Of a DNA stretch of 64,000 nt, positions 1-7,623 are shown piece by piece (position 1 is the stretch's first letter; each line of letters starts with the position of its first letter). Under the pieces are notes generated by a model. It ran no database searches. It was not told the origin of the DNA and was given only the letters and a program-made list of their open reading frames with translations. The translations under genes were made by a program, and so were the position numbers. The DNA comes from a virus. The stretch is from positions 18,463 through 82,462 of the IMG/VR virus record IMGVR_UViG_3300023180_000036, one strand, 5' to 3'.

Positions 1-228
1 CCTGGTATGATCGTAGGCGGGCTTCTTGGTAGCACAACACCAGGAGCACAAAGACAAAAGATTATAGGTTATAAAACCCAAGAAGTTTGTAATACTGTAT
101 ATCATCCTATAAATCAGCAAGTCAAGTCTCAAATAGTTCATTGGAAATATGGAAGTAAACGTGGTTACTTTTATAGTAATCAGAAACACTTTGTAGGTCA
201 GACCGTAATGGTTGATGTGGATATGTAA
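1..228 (+). CDS. C-terminal part of a glycine-zipper-like envelope protein (partial)
   Basis: The reading frame is open to the left edge of the window, so the gene is probably truncated; an ATG at 7 has no visible ribosome binding site. The start of the fragment, GGLLGSTTPG, looks like the end of a glycine-zipper segment. The rest (one Cys, then alternating polar and aromatic residues ending in VGQTVMVDVDM) resembles the beta-rich tail of bacterial glycine-zipper or 17-kDa-antigen-type surface proteins. I infer an envelope-associated protein, which would agree with the exported-protein genes at the other end of the window, but the fragment is too short for certainty. Confidence 0.4.
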   Translation, partial: PGMIVGGLLGSTTPGAQRQKIIGYKTQEVCNTVYHPINQQVKSQIVHWKYGSKRGYFYSNQKHFVGQTVMVDVDM

Positions 229-242
229 TAAAGGTTTATATC

Positions 243-416
243 ATGAGAAACGTGAATACACAGAATACTTTTTCTGTTGATAATGATGGTCACATTCGTC
301 TTAAAACAAGCTCGACACCCAAAGATATGGGCATCCAAAACGGAGATACATTTGCAGTTTTAATAATTGAAGGCGAAGCCGTTTTAGTGAGAATGGAATT
401 AGAATTGAAAGAGTAA
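243..416 (+). CDS. small AbrB-fold-like hypothetical protein, 57 aa
   Basis: Short frame starting ATG after an AAAGG-type site (about 231-235) and ending TAATG, so it is translationally coupled to the next gene by one shared base. The segment TPKDMGIQNGDTFAVLIIEG resembles the swapped-hairpin (AbrB/SpoVT) pattern, with a proline-leading helix, a GD turn and a hydrophobic strand. A second small protein at 45266-45445 has a similar GWDEGDTLLW element. DNA binding is possible by analogy only; no function is assigned. Confidence 0.5.
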   Translation: MRNVNTQNTFSVDNDGHIRLKTSSTPKDMGIQNGDTFAVLIIEGEAVLVRMELELKE

Positions 417-661
417 TGAAAGAATCTAATTTAAAATCTCGTAAATTAATTTTTCTAAAAGATATAATTGAAACCAAAGTTCGTAAAGAACAAGAGTTGG
501 CTTATTATCAGAAAAAACTTGAAGAATTAAAAGAAAAAATGAACTATCTTCGTCATGATATTGACTTGACTAATACTATCATTAATATTATTGAAGAAGA
601 AAAAATTATTGATTTTAAAGAGCAAATGGAAGAAAGATTGCTTCTAAAGGATGATAAATAA
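416..661 (+). CDS. small coiled-coil hypothetical protein, 81 aa
   Basis: Highly charged Lys/Glu-rich protein. The central part (roughly residues 17-65) has heptad-like spacing of Leu/Ile/Tyr residues and is very likely a coiled coil. It starts inside the TAATG overlap with the upstream gene and overlaps the next frame by 11 bases, so all belong to one transcription unit. Family not recognised. Confidence 0.6.
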   Translation: MKESNLKSRKLIFLKDIIETKVRKEQELAYYQKKLEELKEKMNYLRHDIDLTNTIINIIEEEKIIDFKEQMEERLLLKDDK

Positions 662-854
662 AGTGACGTGTAATAATCACCATTTATTTTTTGAACCATT
701 AAAAAATGGTCACTTTAAAGCAGTTGATACATGGTGTGGGTATAAGATAAATCAAAAAATTTGGTATTGTTCAGATAAATGTAAAGATAAAGGCATTGAA
801 GGATCACCTAAAGGATATATATCATCTGATGACGAACCTATAATGAACGATTAA
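651..854 (+). CDS. small Cys-containing hypothetical protein, 67 aa
   Basis: Begins within the end of the preceding gene. Cysteines at about residues 7, 29, 40 and 44 (the last pair in YCSDKC), with His9-His10 nearby, could make a small metal-binding site, but the spacing is not a classical zinc ribbon. Not recognised. Its operon position among unknown small genes suggests an accessory host-takeover role; this is inference. Confidence 0.55.
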   Translation: MINKVTCNNHHLFFEPLKNGHFKAVDTWCGYKINQKIWYCSDKCKDKGIEGSPKGYISSDDEPIMND

Positions 855-864
855 AGGAAATTAT

Positions 865-1167
865 ATGAGTAAACTTCCATATGCATTTAAAAGAGATTTA
901 CAAAATTTAATTCAAGCTCACAGATTGGATAATATCTGTGGAAAACCAACTTACTTATTAGCGGATTATATAATGAAACAAATCGAAGCTTTTCAAAGTC
1001 AACATATTGAACCTAGAAATTGGTGGAATGATATAAATAGTAATGTACCATCCCCTGTTTTTGAAAAAGGTTATCCTTCATATGAAGCGGTAAATAAAGA
1101 TCAGCCGGTTCAAGAAAGATATCATGAATATATGGGAAGAATGTTAAAGGAAAATGCAGATGAGTGA
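865..1167 (+). CDS. hypothetical protein, 100 aa
   Basis: Well-formed gene with an AAAGGA site at about 854-859. The protein is rich in aromatic residues and has no signal peptide. The first 45 residues look helical (LPYAFKRDLQNLIQAH...YIMKQIEAF), followed by a proline/tryptophan-rich loop. A TATAAATA sequence at 1032-1039 lies inside the gene and could serve downstream late transcription, though in such AT-rich DNA it may be chance. Family not recognised. Confidence 0.6.
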   Translation: MSKLPYAFKRDLQNLIQAHRLDNICGKPTYLLADYIMKQIEAFQSQHIEPRNWWNDINSNVPSPVFEKGYPSYEAVNKDQPVQERYHEYMGRMLKENADE

Positions 1168-1420
1168 TATTTTTGATTTTGGTTTTACAGCAGTAGATGA
1201 ATCTGAACTAGAAGCTGTACAAGCTCTTGGTGCAACTGCTAAAGATGTAGAGGAAAAAGCTTCTACTACGCAAGACAAACTTGATAAGTTGTATAACGCT
1301 ATTATCCCGCTTTTAAATAATCTTAAAGCAAATCCAGAAAAAGAATATATTCTCTGGCCGAATCGGTTATCAAAAGTAGAAGCCTTTGAAACACATTTAA
1401 CAGATATATACAATTCATAA
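1160..1420 (+). CDS. conserved T4-like marine phage protein (MSDIFDFGF family), 86 aa
   Basis: I place the start at 1160 rather than 1154, because AAAGGA at 1146-1151 is then 8 bases away and the protein begins MSDIFDFGFTAVDE. The N-terminal FDFGFTAVDE and C-terminal IIPLLNNL...NPEKEYILWPNRL match, from memory, a small protein common in T4-like cyanophages. Middle residues (about 22-55) form an amphipathic helix or coiled coil. Its function is unknown in the family. It overlaps the preceding stop codon by eight bases. Confidence 0.65.
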   Translation: MSDIFDFGFTAVDESELEAVQALGATAKDVEEKASTTQDKLDKLYNAIIPLLNNLKANPEKEYILWPNRLSKVEAFETHLTDIYNS

Positions 1421-1456
1421 AATTATAAGTTATTTATTTTATTAGATTCTTTTTTG

Positions 1457-1485
1457 TTTACATTTCATACAAAATGTAGTATGTT
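1457..1485 (+). promoter_or_regulatory. early-type promoter, TTTACA-17-TATGTT
   Basis: TTTACA at 1457-1462 and TATGTT at 1480-1485 are separated by exactly 17 bases. This is the same architecture as the promoters at 2204, 48356 and 48678 but without the AGGGG block. It should drive the metalloprotease-like gene beginning at 1514. Confidence 0.7.
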
Positions 1486-1513
1486 ATAAGTGTAGGCAAT
1501 GAAAGGATCTATA

Positions 1514-2155
1514 ATGCAGATTATTAACTCACATCAGAAAGCGCTTTACAATCATCTAAAACAAAAAGGATGGAATCATGAAGTTATAAGCGCTTATCTT
1601 AAATATGAGAGAAATAAAAAATCCATTATTCATACTAAAAGAATTACTCTTGGTACAGATTCTCAAAAAACAAAAACATATAAAGCCGAATGGGCTTTTG
1701 AAGCAAAGTGTAAGAACGATATTATAGACTTTGATGATTTAAAAGAAGCCGAAAAATTTATGAAACGAGTCATAAATTCAAAAACTTGGCTTCAACTTTG
1801 CGGCGGATTGGGACGTAGAATACCAATATTAGAAACAAACGGGTTTCGTGGTAAAACAGCAGGACGTGCCTTTGTAAATAAGATACAGCTTTGTCCTAAA
1901 AATGGAATGAATTCATATACCTTATTACACGAACTTGCACATGTGGCTGGGTATATGCATCACGATGTAGGATTTCGCATTTGCCTTCTTAAATTAGTGT
2001 CTCGTTTTATAGGTAGAAAGCCTGCTGATGAATTAAAGAAACAATTCAAAGCTCTGAAACTAAAAGTTACTATTAGTAATCATATTAAATCTCCTGAACA
2101 GTGGCTCAAAACATATGAAAGATTAGAAAATGCAAGGGCTGCTCGAGCAGCCTAA
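1514..2155 (+). CDS. putative zinc metalloprotease-like protein (HEXXH), 213 aa
   Basis: Contains HELAHVAGYMHHD at about residues 139-151, a HEXXHXXGXXH-type zinc site (two His plus Glu, and a third His in the right place), in an otherwise unrecognised basic protein. An ATG at 1514 is preferred over 1499 because AAAGGA at 1502-1507 precedes it. The upstream TTTACA/TATGTT promoter makes it an early gene with its own transcription start. Candidate roles are processing or inactivation of a host protein, but the substrate is unknown. No signal peptide, so it would act in the cytoplasm. Some HEXXH matches in phages are structural, not catalytic. Confidence 0.6.
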   Translation: MQIINSHQKALYNHLKQKGWNHEVISAYLKYERNKKSIIHTKRITLGTDSQKTKTYKAEWAFEAKCKNDIIDFDDLKEAEKFMKRVINSKTWLQLCGGLGRRIPILETNGFRGKTAGRAFVNKIQLCPKNGMNSYTLLHELAHVAGYMHHDVGFRICLLKLVSRFIGRKPADELKKQFKALKLKVTISNHIKSPEQWLKTYERLENARAARAA

Positions 2156-2198
2156 TACTTTTGTATATGGAAAGATAATGAGTATAGGTATACATTTT

Positions 2199-2232
2199 AG
2201 GGGTTTACAAACCATTAAAAATGTGATATGTT
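2199..2232 (+). promoter_or_regulatory. early promoter with AGGGG block (AGGGGTTTACAA ... TATGTT)
   Basis: TTTAGGGGTTTACAA leads into TTTACA at 2204-2209, then 17 bases, then TATGTT at 2227-2232. The same composite is found upstream of 48414, 48739, 58494 and, reversed, the minus-strand gene at 27072-27410. It drives the HAD gene at 2258. Confidence 0.85.
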
Positions 2233-2257
2233 CAAAATATAAAGAAAGGAATAAAGT

Positions 2258-2845
2258 ATGATTAACAATATGAATAAGATAATCTTAACAGATTGCGATG
2301 GAGTTCTCATGAACTGGGAATTTGCTTTTAATCTTTGGATGAAACATAAAGGTTATTCAGTCGCTCCAGGTAAAGAAAATGCTTATGATATGGGCGAGCG
2401 TTATGATTTAGATAATCAAACTAAAAAATTAGTTGTTCAAACTTTTAATGAATCCGCAGCTATTGGTTTTCTACCTCCCCTACGTGATGCAATGTATTAT
2501 GTAGATTTACTTCATCGTAAACATGGATTTACTTTTCATATGATTACATCATTATCTCTTGATCCATCAGCTCAAGCTCTTCGGATTGAAAATACTAAAA
2601 AACTATTTGGTGAAACAGCATTTAGTAGTTTTTCTTTTGCAGATACTGGTGCTGATAAAGATGATGTTTTGGAACCATATAGAGATACTGGATATATTTG
2701 GCTTGAAGATAAAACAGAAAATGCCGAACTTGGAGATCGGCTCGGATTAGAAAGCATTCTTATTGAACATGGTCATAATATGAATAATAAACAATTCCCT
2801 TTAATGAAAAACTGGAGAGATTTATATGAATATGTCACTGTCTGA
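2258..2845 (+). CDS. HAD-superfamily phosphatase / 5'-nucleotidase-like protein
   Basis: HAD motif I is clear (LTDCDGVL, nucleophile Asp12 and acid Asp14). Motif II is the Ser/Thr after a hydrophobic strand in FHMITSLSL (about residue 94). The late acidic motif is YIWLEDK (about 149-154), with a Lys before it. The length of 195 residues fits the small 5'(3')-deoxyribonucleotidase or phosphatase class that marine phages often carry. It is expressed from its own early promoter with a good AAAGAAAGGA site. A role in nucleotide turnover during takeover is plausible, but the substrate cannot be read from sequence. Confidence 0.75.
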   Translation: MINNMNKIILTDCDGVLMNWEFAFNLWMKHKGYSVAPGKENAYDMGERYDLDNQTKKLVVQTFNESAAIGFLPPLRDAMYYVDLLHRKHGFTFHMITSLSLDPSAQALRIENTKKLFGETAFSSFSFADTGADKDDVLEPYRDTGYIWLEDKTENAELGDRLGLESILIEHGHNMNNKQFPLMKNWRDLYEYVTV

Positions 2846-3038
2846 ACTATTAGTTTTAAGATCCGAGTATGAAGACTTGGCAAGAAATTTTGATGTTGCT
2901 GAGGATAAGCGTCATGGAGTTATAAATAGCTTAGAGTGGTTTAAACGATATGGTAATCGCAAAAACAGATTTAGAAATGGCTATGATAGAGCAATAGAAA
3001 TATGTAATGTCATGCTGAAAGAAATTAAAAGGGAATAG
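2826..3038 (+). CDS. hypothetical protein, 70 aa
   Basis: Overlaps the HAD gene by 20 bases and is coupled to it. It is a basic, probably all-helical protein with Arg/Lys-rich stretches (WFKRYGNRKNRFRNGY) that could contact nucleic acid. No family recognised. A late-promoter motif lies inside it at 2931-2938. Confidence 0.5.
   Translation: MNMSLSELLVLRSEYEDLARNFDVAEDKRHGVINSLEWFKRYGNRKNRFRNGYDRAIEICNVMLKEIKRE
2931..2938 (+). promoter_or_regulatory. possible T4-type late promoter TATAAATA
   Basis: An exact TATAAATA lies about 100 bases upstream of the virion-protein genes beginning at 3041. The position within a coding sequence lowers certainty, but those structural genes have no other visible promoter. 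Confidence 0.45.
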
Positions 3039-3040
3039 GA

Positions 3041-3721
3041 ATGCCATCAAAGTCAGTCCTTATAGCACGAGCTTTTAGTAAAACAGGGGTCTTATCTACA
3101 GTTATAGATTCGGCTCCTTCCTTGTCATATGGAGATAATAATGTTTTATCTTTAATAGATTCTTCATATGTTTCAAGTAGGGCCCCGGCGGGTTATACTG
3201 ATGGTGACGTCTTGTTGTTAATAGATTCGGCTTATGTTACGGCTCGAGCTCCAGCCGGTGGTGGAAGTTCTATAACTACGTACGCTAATCTTGCTGCCTT
3301 TCCTTCAACTGGAAATACACTTTCAGATCAAGGATATGATGAAGAAACGGATACTTTATACATATGGAACGGGACTCAGTGGCTGGATATAAATAGACAA
3401 ACAGTGTTTTCTTATTACTTAGTAAATGCTGGAAATTTCACTGGACCAAAAGAAGGCACTCAAACGATAACACCTAACAACAATATTACGCTCGTTAATC
3501 TTGCGGCTTCAATAGATGCCGAGGTTGGATCCGCTGTGATATTTGATGTTGAAAAAAATGATTCTGCGGTTCAAACATTTACAATACCTTCAGGTCAAAC
3601 TGAAATAAACGCAAACTTTAATTCAAACATAACCTTTACAAACACCGATAATATATCAGTTGATATAACTTCCGGAAGCGCAAAGGATCTGGTCGTAAAA
3701 ATAAACTATAAGGAAACATAA
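3041..3721 (+). CDS. putative virion/tail-fibre protein, 226 aa
   Basis: The N-terminal half carries two near-copies of LIDSSYVSSRAPAG / LIDSAYVTARAPAG (about residues 37-80), the DSxYVxxR element also seen in the fibre-like proteins at 8490 and 15824. A low-complexity hinge follows (GGGSS), then a domain with DEETDTLYIWNGTQWL that is typical of phage fibre subunits, and a beta-rich C-terminus. This composition indicates a structural protein, probably a tail fibre or baseplate appendage. It is followed after two bases by another structural gene. Confidence 0.6.
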   Translation: MPSKSVLIARAFSKTGVLSTVIDSAPSLSYGDNNVLSLIDSSYVSSRAPAGYTDGDVLLLIDSAYVTARAPAGGGSSITTYANLAAFPSTGNTLSDQGYDEETDTLYIWNGTQWLDINRQTVFSYYLVNAGNFTGPKEGTQTITPNNNITLVNLAASIDAEVGSAVIFDVEKNDSAVQTFTIPSGQTEINANFNSNITFTNTDNISVDITSGSAKDLVVKINYKET

Positions 3722-3723
3722 AA

Positions 3724-5094
3724 ATGGCAGTTACAGTTACAGATAACTCACTTAGTACAAACGCTAGGTATGTAGTTTATTCTGGAAGTACGGTAGCAGA
3801 CGATGCTCAGACAATTCTACTTGGTATCAAAGATGCACTTGTTAATCTAGGATGGACTAAATGGGATAATGCTGGAGCAAATGCAGTGCTGGGTACAGCT
3901 GCTGATGCAAAAATCATTATGAGAAAAGAAACTTACGATAACGCGAGTTCTGGCCACTATAAGTACATGATACTTAGGTTGAGTTCAACGGGATCGGCTC
4001 ATACTCTTAAGATAGCATATGCTGCTGATCACTCAAATAATGCGTCTTATAACAGTTGGGTAAACATAGCATATAACAGAACATCGTTTAATGACAATGA
4101 AGGCAAAGCTATTACTTTATCATTTTTATCAGGAGGATCCATTTGGATATTTGTCGAAGATCATTCTATTGTTTTTAAGTTTACGGGAACTGGATTCACT
4201 GAAGCCACTCAGGGTTCATGTTTATATTTTGGAGAGTATGAGAAAATATTTGGAGAAGCCTGTGATGCTTCTACTGGTTACATACACAATGGCGTTGCTA
4301 TAGACGGAAATGATTTTGTGACTCGTACTGGAACATTTGGCTATTATAATGGTATATGGGCAAATGGGTCTTACGGTGGATCAGCCTCTGGCTATGTTGG
4401 ATATGTAAATCCAAAACTAGCCGGTACCGGTGGAGGTTTTGGGTCTCAGTTTGCTTTAACAGAATATCCACAAGCAGCTGGTTCTACATATACTATTTTG
4501 CGCGCCGGTCAGGCGAATTGGAATGCTCCATTAGCTTCGACTTCAGCCACTGATGCTGATGGTATACTTGATTATACCCGAGCACATCTGGGATGGTTAG
4601 GATGGATAGGACATGTGGCCCCGGCGCACATATCTAACTTAGCAACGGTAATTGATGGTTCCCAATCCCAAAGCGTTCCTCAAACGGATATGTTTACTTC
4701 TGGATATTGGAGATACACTACTACTCCAGTGGAAGAGATAGCACAATTTTTGCCCAATCCTTCTAGCCCGTCATCAATAGCTCTATATGAACCTGTGATT
4801 TCTTCTGGAACTGTTAATTATAATCATCTTACCTCTTCCAGCGCTCATTCATATGATAGCTACAGTTCTAGTTCACAAAGAAGAGGATTTGCTATACATG
4901 GAAAGCTTTTAGGTTTTAGAATGTCTGCAGGTCAACCGCCTACTGAATCAGGGGGCTATCAGTTTTTAGATACCGGAACTATACCTTTAGACGCCGATGG
5001 TTACTATAGTGCTTCTGGTACACCTACTTCATGTTGGGCAATTCCAATATTTAACGGTACTAGAGCAAGCGCGTGCATATGGGTTAAGAAATGA
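3724..5094 (+). CDS. putative virion structural protein (tail/receptor-binding type), 456 aa
   Basis: Rich in Ser, Thr, Gly and aromatic residues, and predicted beta throughout. It begins MAVTVTDNSLSTNARYVVYSG and has no signal peptide or catalytic motif. The C-terminal segment (FQFLDTGTIP-like, then a CWAIPIFN...CIWVKK end) looks like a trimeric receptor-binding head. It sits in a cluster of four structural genes and overlaps the next by ATGA. Called structural from composition and context; the exact counterpart in T4 is unclear. Confidence 0.55.
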   Translation: MAVTVTDNSLSTNARYVVYSGSTVADDAQTILLGIKDALVNLGWTKWDNAGANAVLGTAADAKIIMRKETYDNASSGHYKYMILRLSSTGSAHTLKIAYAADHSNNASYNSWVNIAYNRTSFNDNEGKAITLSFLSGGSIWIFVEDHSIVFKFTGTGFTEATQGSCLYFGEYEKIFGEACDASTGYIHNGVAIDGNDFVTRTGTFGYYNGIWANGSYGGSASGYVGYVNPKLAGTGGGFGSQFALTEYPQAAGSTYTILRAGQANWNAPLASTSATDADGILDYTRAHLGWLGWIGHVAPAHISNLATVIDGSQSQSVPQTDMFTSGYWRYTTTPVEEIAQFLPNPSSPSSIALYEPVISSGTVNYNHLTSSSAHSYDSYSSSSQRRGFAIHGKLLGFRMSAGQPPTESGGYQFLDTGTIPLDADGYYSASGTPTSCWAIPIFNGTRASACIWVKK

Positions 5095-5534
5095 CTTTAG
5101 CAAATAATCCAACACCTGATTCAATAGGTACTGGGGATTTTTATTTTGATTCAGCTGGAGATATTGTTGAAGCTAATACCGATTTAGTTTCGGCTATATC
5201 TCTTTCTTCTACATCATCCACAGGATCTTTAGAATTTTCAAACATATCTTCATCCAATCCAAAAACTGGATTTAACAATACGGAAATATTAGAAGCACAA
5301 TCTATAACATCAACCTCGTCTACAGGAGTTTTAGAATACGCAAACATATCTTCATCCAATCCAAAAACTGGATTTAACAACACAGATATATTTGAAATTC
5401 AATCTGTATCATCTCATACGCCTACTGCTATTATTACACAAGCAGAAATAAAAGCAAATAATCCAATTACTGGATTCGGCACTTCTGGTGTGGATCCAAA
5501 AATAATTAAATACGAAATGACAATAAGGATATAA
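5091..5534 (+). CDS. repeat-containing putative structural protein, 147 aa
   Basis: Two tandem copies of a 34-residue unit (about residues 40-107), each with SSTGxLE(F/Y)xNISSSNPKTGFNNT, and a diverged third copy near the end (NNPITGFG). The unit looks like a short beta hairpin repeat of a fibre or decoration protein. The ATGA overlap with the upstream gene indicates coupled synthesis. No known family named. Confidence 0.55.
   Translation: MTLANNPTPDSIGTGDFYFDSAGDIVEANTDLVSAISLSSTSSTGSLEFSNISSSNPKTGFNNTEILEAQSITSTSSTGVLEYANISSSNPKTGFNNTDIFEIQSVSSHTPTAIITQAEIKANNPITGFGTSGVDPKIIKYEMTIRI
5241..5380 (+). repeat. 38-bp direct repeat, copies at 5241-5278 and 5343-5380
   Basis: The 38-base sequence starting AACATATCTTCATCCAATCC occurs twice, exactly 102 bases apart, so the copies keep the reading frame and encode ANISSSNPKTGFNN-type residues. 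Near identity at the DNA level suggests recent duplication or gene conversion within the structural gene. Confidence 0.85.
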
Positions 5535-5539
5535 AACAA

Positions 5540-5836
5540 ATGTCTGAAGAATTACTTGCTACTTTAAAAGTACAAATGAAACACCTCATAGATGAAGCTT
5601 GTGATATCTATATGTTTAACATTTCAACAGATACACACAGCAGAATTAGAATGAAAGCCGCTCAAGATTTTAATAGTAGAATTTGGCTTTTACATTTCGA
5701 TGAATCAAATGCTTGGATTGCTTCAACAGGAGCTCCCGCAAATAATGCTGATCATTATACGCAGGTCGCTTTGTGGGAGAATCTTCCAGTTGAAAAAATG
5801 GTTCCTCCTGTTGAAATAAGCGAAGACTCTGCATAA
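5540..5836 (+). CDS. hypothetical protein, 98 aa (possible fibre accessory)
   Basis: Soluble, no repeats. The N-terminal half is helical; there is a central WLLHFDESNAWIASTGAPAN and an acidic tail. It is the last gene of the structural cluster, next to repeat-rich fibre-like genes, so a fibre chaperone is one option. That is inference from position only. Confidence 0.45.
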   Translation: MSEELLATLKVQMKHLIDEACDIYMFNISTDTHSRIRMKAAQDFNSRIWLLHFDESNAWIASTGAPANNADHYTQVALWENLPVEKMVPPVEISEDSA

Positions 5837-5862
5837 ATAACCAAAGCTTAATTATTTTTTTA

Positions 5863-5870
5863 TATAAATA
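5863..5870 (+). promoter_or_regulatory. T4-type late promoter TATAAATA (gp13 operon)
   Basis: TATAAATA with a T-rich upstream flank (TTTTTTTA), about 30 bases before the gp13 start. Recognition by the gp55 late sigma together with the gp45 clamp is expected from T4; both proteins are encoded in this window. Confidence 0.85.
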
Positions 5871-5901
5871 GTAGCAAATACTATTTAATAGGAAAGTTAT
5901 A

Positions 5902-6657
5902 ATGGCTGCAGTTACATCAAGAGATGAATTATCCGAATATTGTTTAAGAAGGCTTGGCGCTCCAGTTATAGAGATAAACGTTGATCCAGATCAAGTTGAA
6001 GATAGAATAGATGAAGCCCTTGAATTTTTTCAAGAGTTTCATTCTGATGCTACACTGCGTACTTATTTCAAACATCTTATAACAGAAACAGATGTAGAAA
6101 ACGAGTACATTACAATGCCTAATAATATAGACATTGTTTCTAAACTTTTTCCCGTTTCAAGTTCTAGTAATAACAGCATTGATATGTTCAGTGTTAAGTA
6201 TCAAATGATGCTTAATGATATTACTGATCTTCAAAACTTTGCTGGTGATCTTGCGTATTATACTCAACTACAGCAATATTTAACTTTGATTGATATGAAG
6301 TTAAATGGTTTGCCTCAAGTACAATTTTCCAGACATCAGAACAGACTTTATATTTTTGGAGATTTTAATGATAAAGATATAAAAGCTGGAGACTATATTG
6401 TGGCTGAAGTATATCAGATAATTGATCCAGATACACATACCAATGTTTACAATGATAAGTTTATCAAAGCGTATAGTACCGCACTTATCAAGAGACAATG
6501 GGGTGCTAATCTTTTAAAGTTTGAAGGAATGCAACTACCCGGTGGTGTGATGTTAAACGGGCGGCAGATTTATGAAGATGCAATGCAAGACATTGAAAAA
6601 CTTGAAGAGAATATACGCCTAGAGCATGAAATGCCAGCAGACTTTTTTGTAGGATAA
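5902..6657 (+). CDS. 13: neck protein gp13
   Basis: T4-like head-completion/neck protein; in T4, gp13 and gp14 form the collar that closes the packaged head and docks the tail. The N-terminal SRDELSEYCLRRLGAPVIEINV and DRIDEALEFFQEFHSD are hallmark of the marine T4-like gp13 family. At 251 residues it is somewhat shorter than T4 gp13 (about 309). It is first in a late operon, three bases ahead of gp14, in the canonical 13-14-15 order. Confidence 0.9.
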   Translation: MAAVTSRDELSEYCLRRLGAPVIEINVDPDQVEDRIDEALEFFQEFHSDATLRTYFKHLITETDVENEYITMPNNIDIVSKLFPVSSSSNNSIDMFSVKYQMMLNDITDLQNFAGDLAYYTQLQQYLTLIDMKLNGLPQVQFSRHQNRLYIFGDFNDKDIKAGDYIVAEVYQIIDPDTHTNVYNDKFIKAYSTALIKRQWGANLLKFEGMQLPGGVMLNGRQIYEDAMQDIEKLEENIRLEHEMPADFFVG

Positions 6658-6660
6658 TAG

Positions 6661-7623
6661 ATGGCTCTTAATCATTATTTTAATCAGAAAGCCAAAAATG
6701 AACAAAATCTCTATGAAGATATAATCATAGAGAGTCTAAAAATATACGGTCAAGATGTATATTATTTGCCTCGTGAGATAGTAAACGAAAATGATATATT
6801 TGGTGAAGATGTCCCATCTAAATTTTCTTCAGCTTATAAAATAGAAATGTATATAGAAAATACAGAAGGATTTGACGGAGAAGGTGATCTATTTACCAAA
6901 TTTGGTGTTGAAATAAGAGATGCTGCTACATTTATAGTTTCCAGAAAGAGATGGACTAATGTAGTTGGCCAAATGAACAATAAAATAGAAAGTATTAGAC
7001 CTAGAGAAGGTGATCTAATTTATCTTACTCTTACAAATAAACTATTTGAAATTATGCATGTTGAACACGAACAGCCTTTTTACCAACTAAGCAATCTTCC
7101 TACATTTAAATTAAGATGCGAGCTATTTACATACAGTGATGAAAGACTTGATACAAACGTTGATGTAATTGATAATATAGAAAAATTAGGCTATAATCTT
7201 AAACTGCTTATGAATCAAGGTGTTGATAGTATTAATTCTCGTTACTCATATGACTTTATGGAAGGTGAATTTGTTCAACAAACTCTATCAAATGGTAAAG
7301 TTCTCACAGCTGAAGTTCTTGAATATAATCAACAATTAAATTATGTTGTAGTTTCTCATATAAGCACAAGTGATGGTAGCTACGGAATGTTTGTTCCTGG
7401 AACTATAACTAATACAAGAGAAAGAAATATATCAGGTGCTCTTGCATTTGTTGGTGATTCTTCAATACAAGTTGAAAGAACACTTATTAGTATAAATGAA
7501 AATATTTACGGTGATAGTAGTTTTGCACAAAATGATGTATTTGATACAACCGAAAATTCATTTGCATTAGATTTCCTAGACTTTTCTGAAACTAACCCAT
7601 TTGGTGATCCAGAGGATTTATAA
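6661..7623 (+). CDS. 14: neck protein gp14
   Basis: Partner of gp13 in the neck. The opening NHYFNQKAKNEQNLYEDIIIESLKIYGQDVYYLPR, read in pieces, matches the gp14 family, as do FVSRKRW-like and RPREGDLIYL elements around residues 97-120. The 320-residue length is close to marine homologues. Its stop overlaps the gp15 start (TAATG). No internal irregularity seen. Confidence 0.9.
   Translation: MALNHYFNQKAKNEQNLYEDIIIESLKIYGQDVYYLPREIVNENDIFGEDVPSKFSSAYKIEMYIENTEGFDGEGDLFTKFGVEIRDAATFIVSRKRWTNVVGQMNNKIESIRPREGDLIYLTLTNKLFEIMHVEHEQPFYQLSNLPTFKLRCELFTYSDERLDTNVDVIDNIEKLGYNLKLLMNQGVDSINSRYSYDFMEGEFVQQTLSNGKVLTAEVLEYNQQLNYVVVSHISTSDGSYGMFVPGTITNTRERNISGALAFVGDSSIQVERTLISINENIYGDSSFAQNDVFDTTENSFALDFLDFSETNPFGDPEDL

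Noticed and set aside
1144-1413. 89-residue minus-strand frame opposite the 1160-1420 gene
   Set aside because: The plus-strand protein matches a known marine phage family and the minus frame has no start signals.
3388-3395. TATAAATA within the 3041 structural gene
   Set aside because: Internal to a coding sequence with no nearby downstream start lacking another promoter; in AT-rich DNA such hits occur by chance. Similar internal hit at about 48208-48215 rejected for the same reason.
5242-5383. Minus-strand frame opposite the duplicated repeat (5141-5383)
   Set aside because: Shadow of the plus-strand repeat protein; no promoter or ribosome site.
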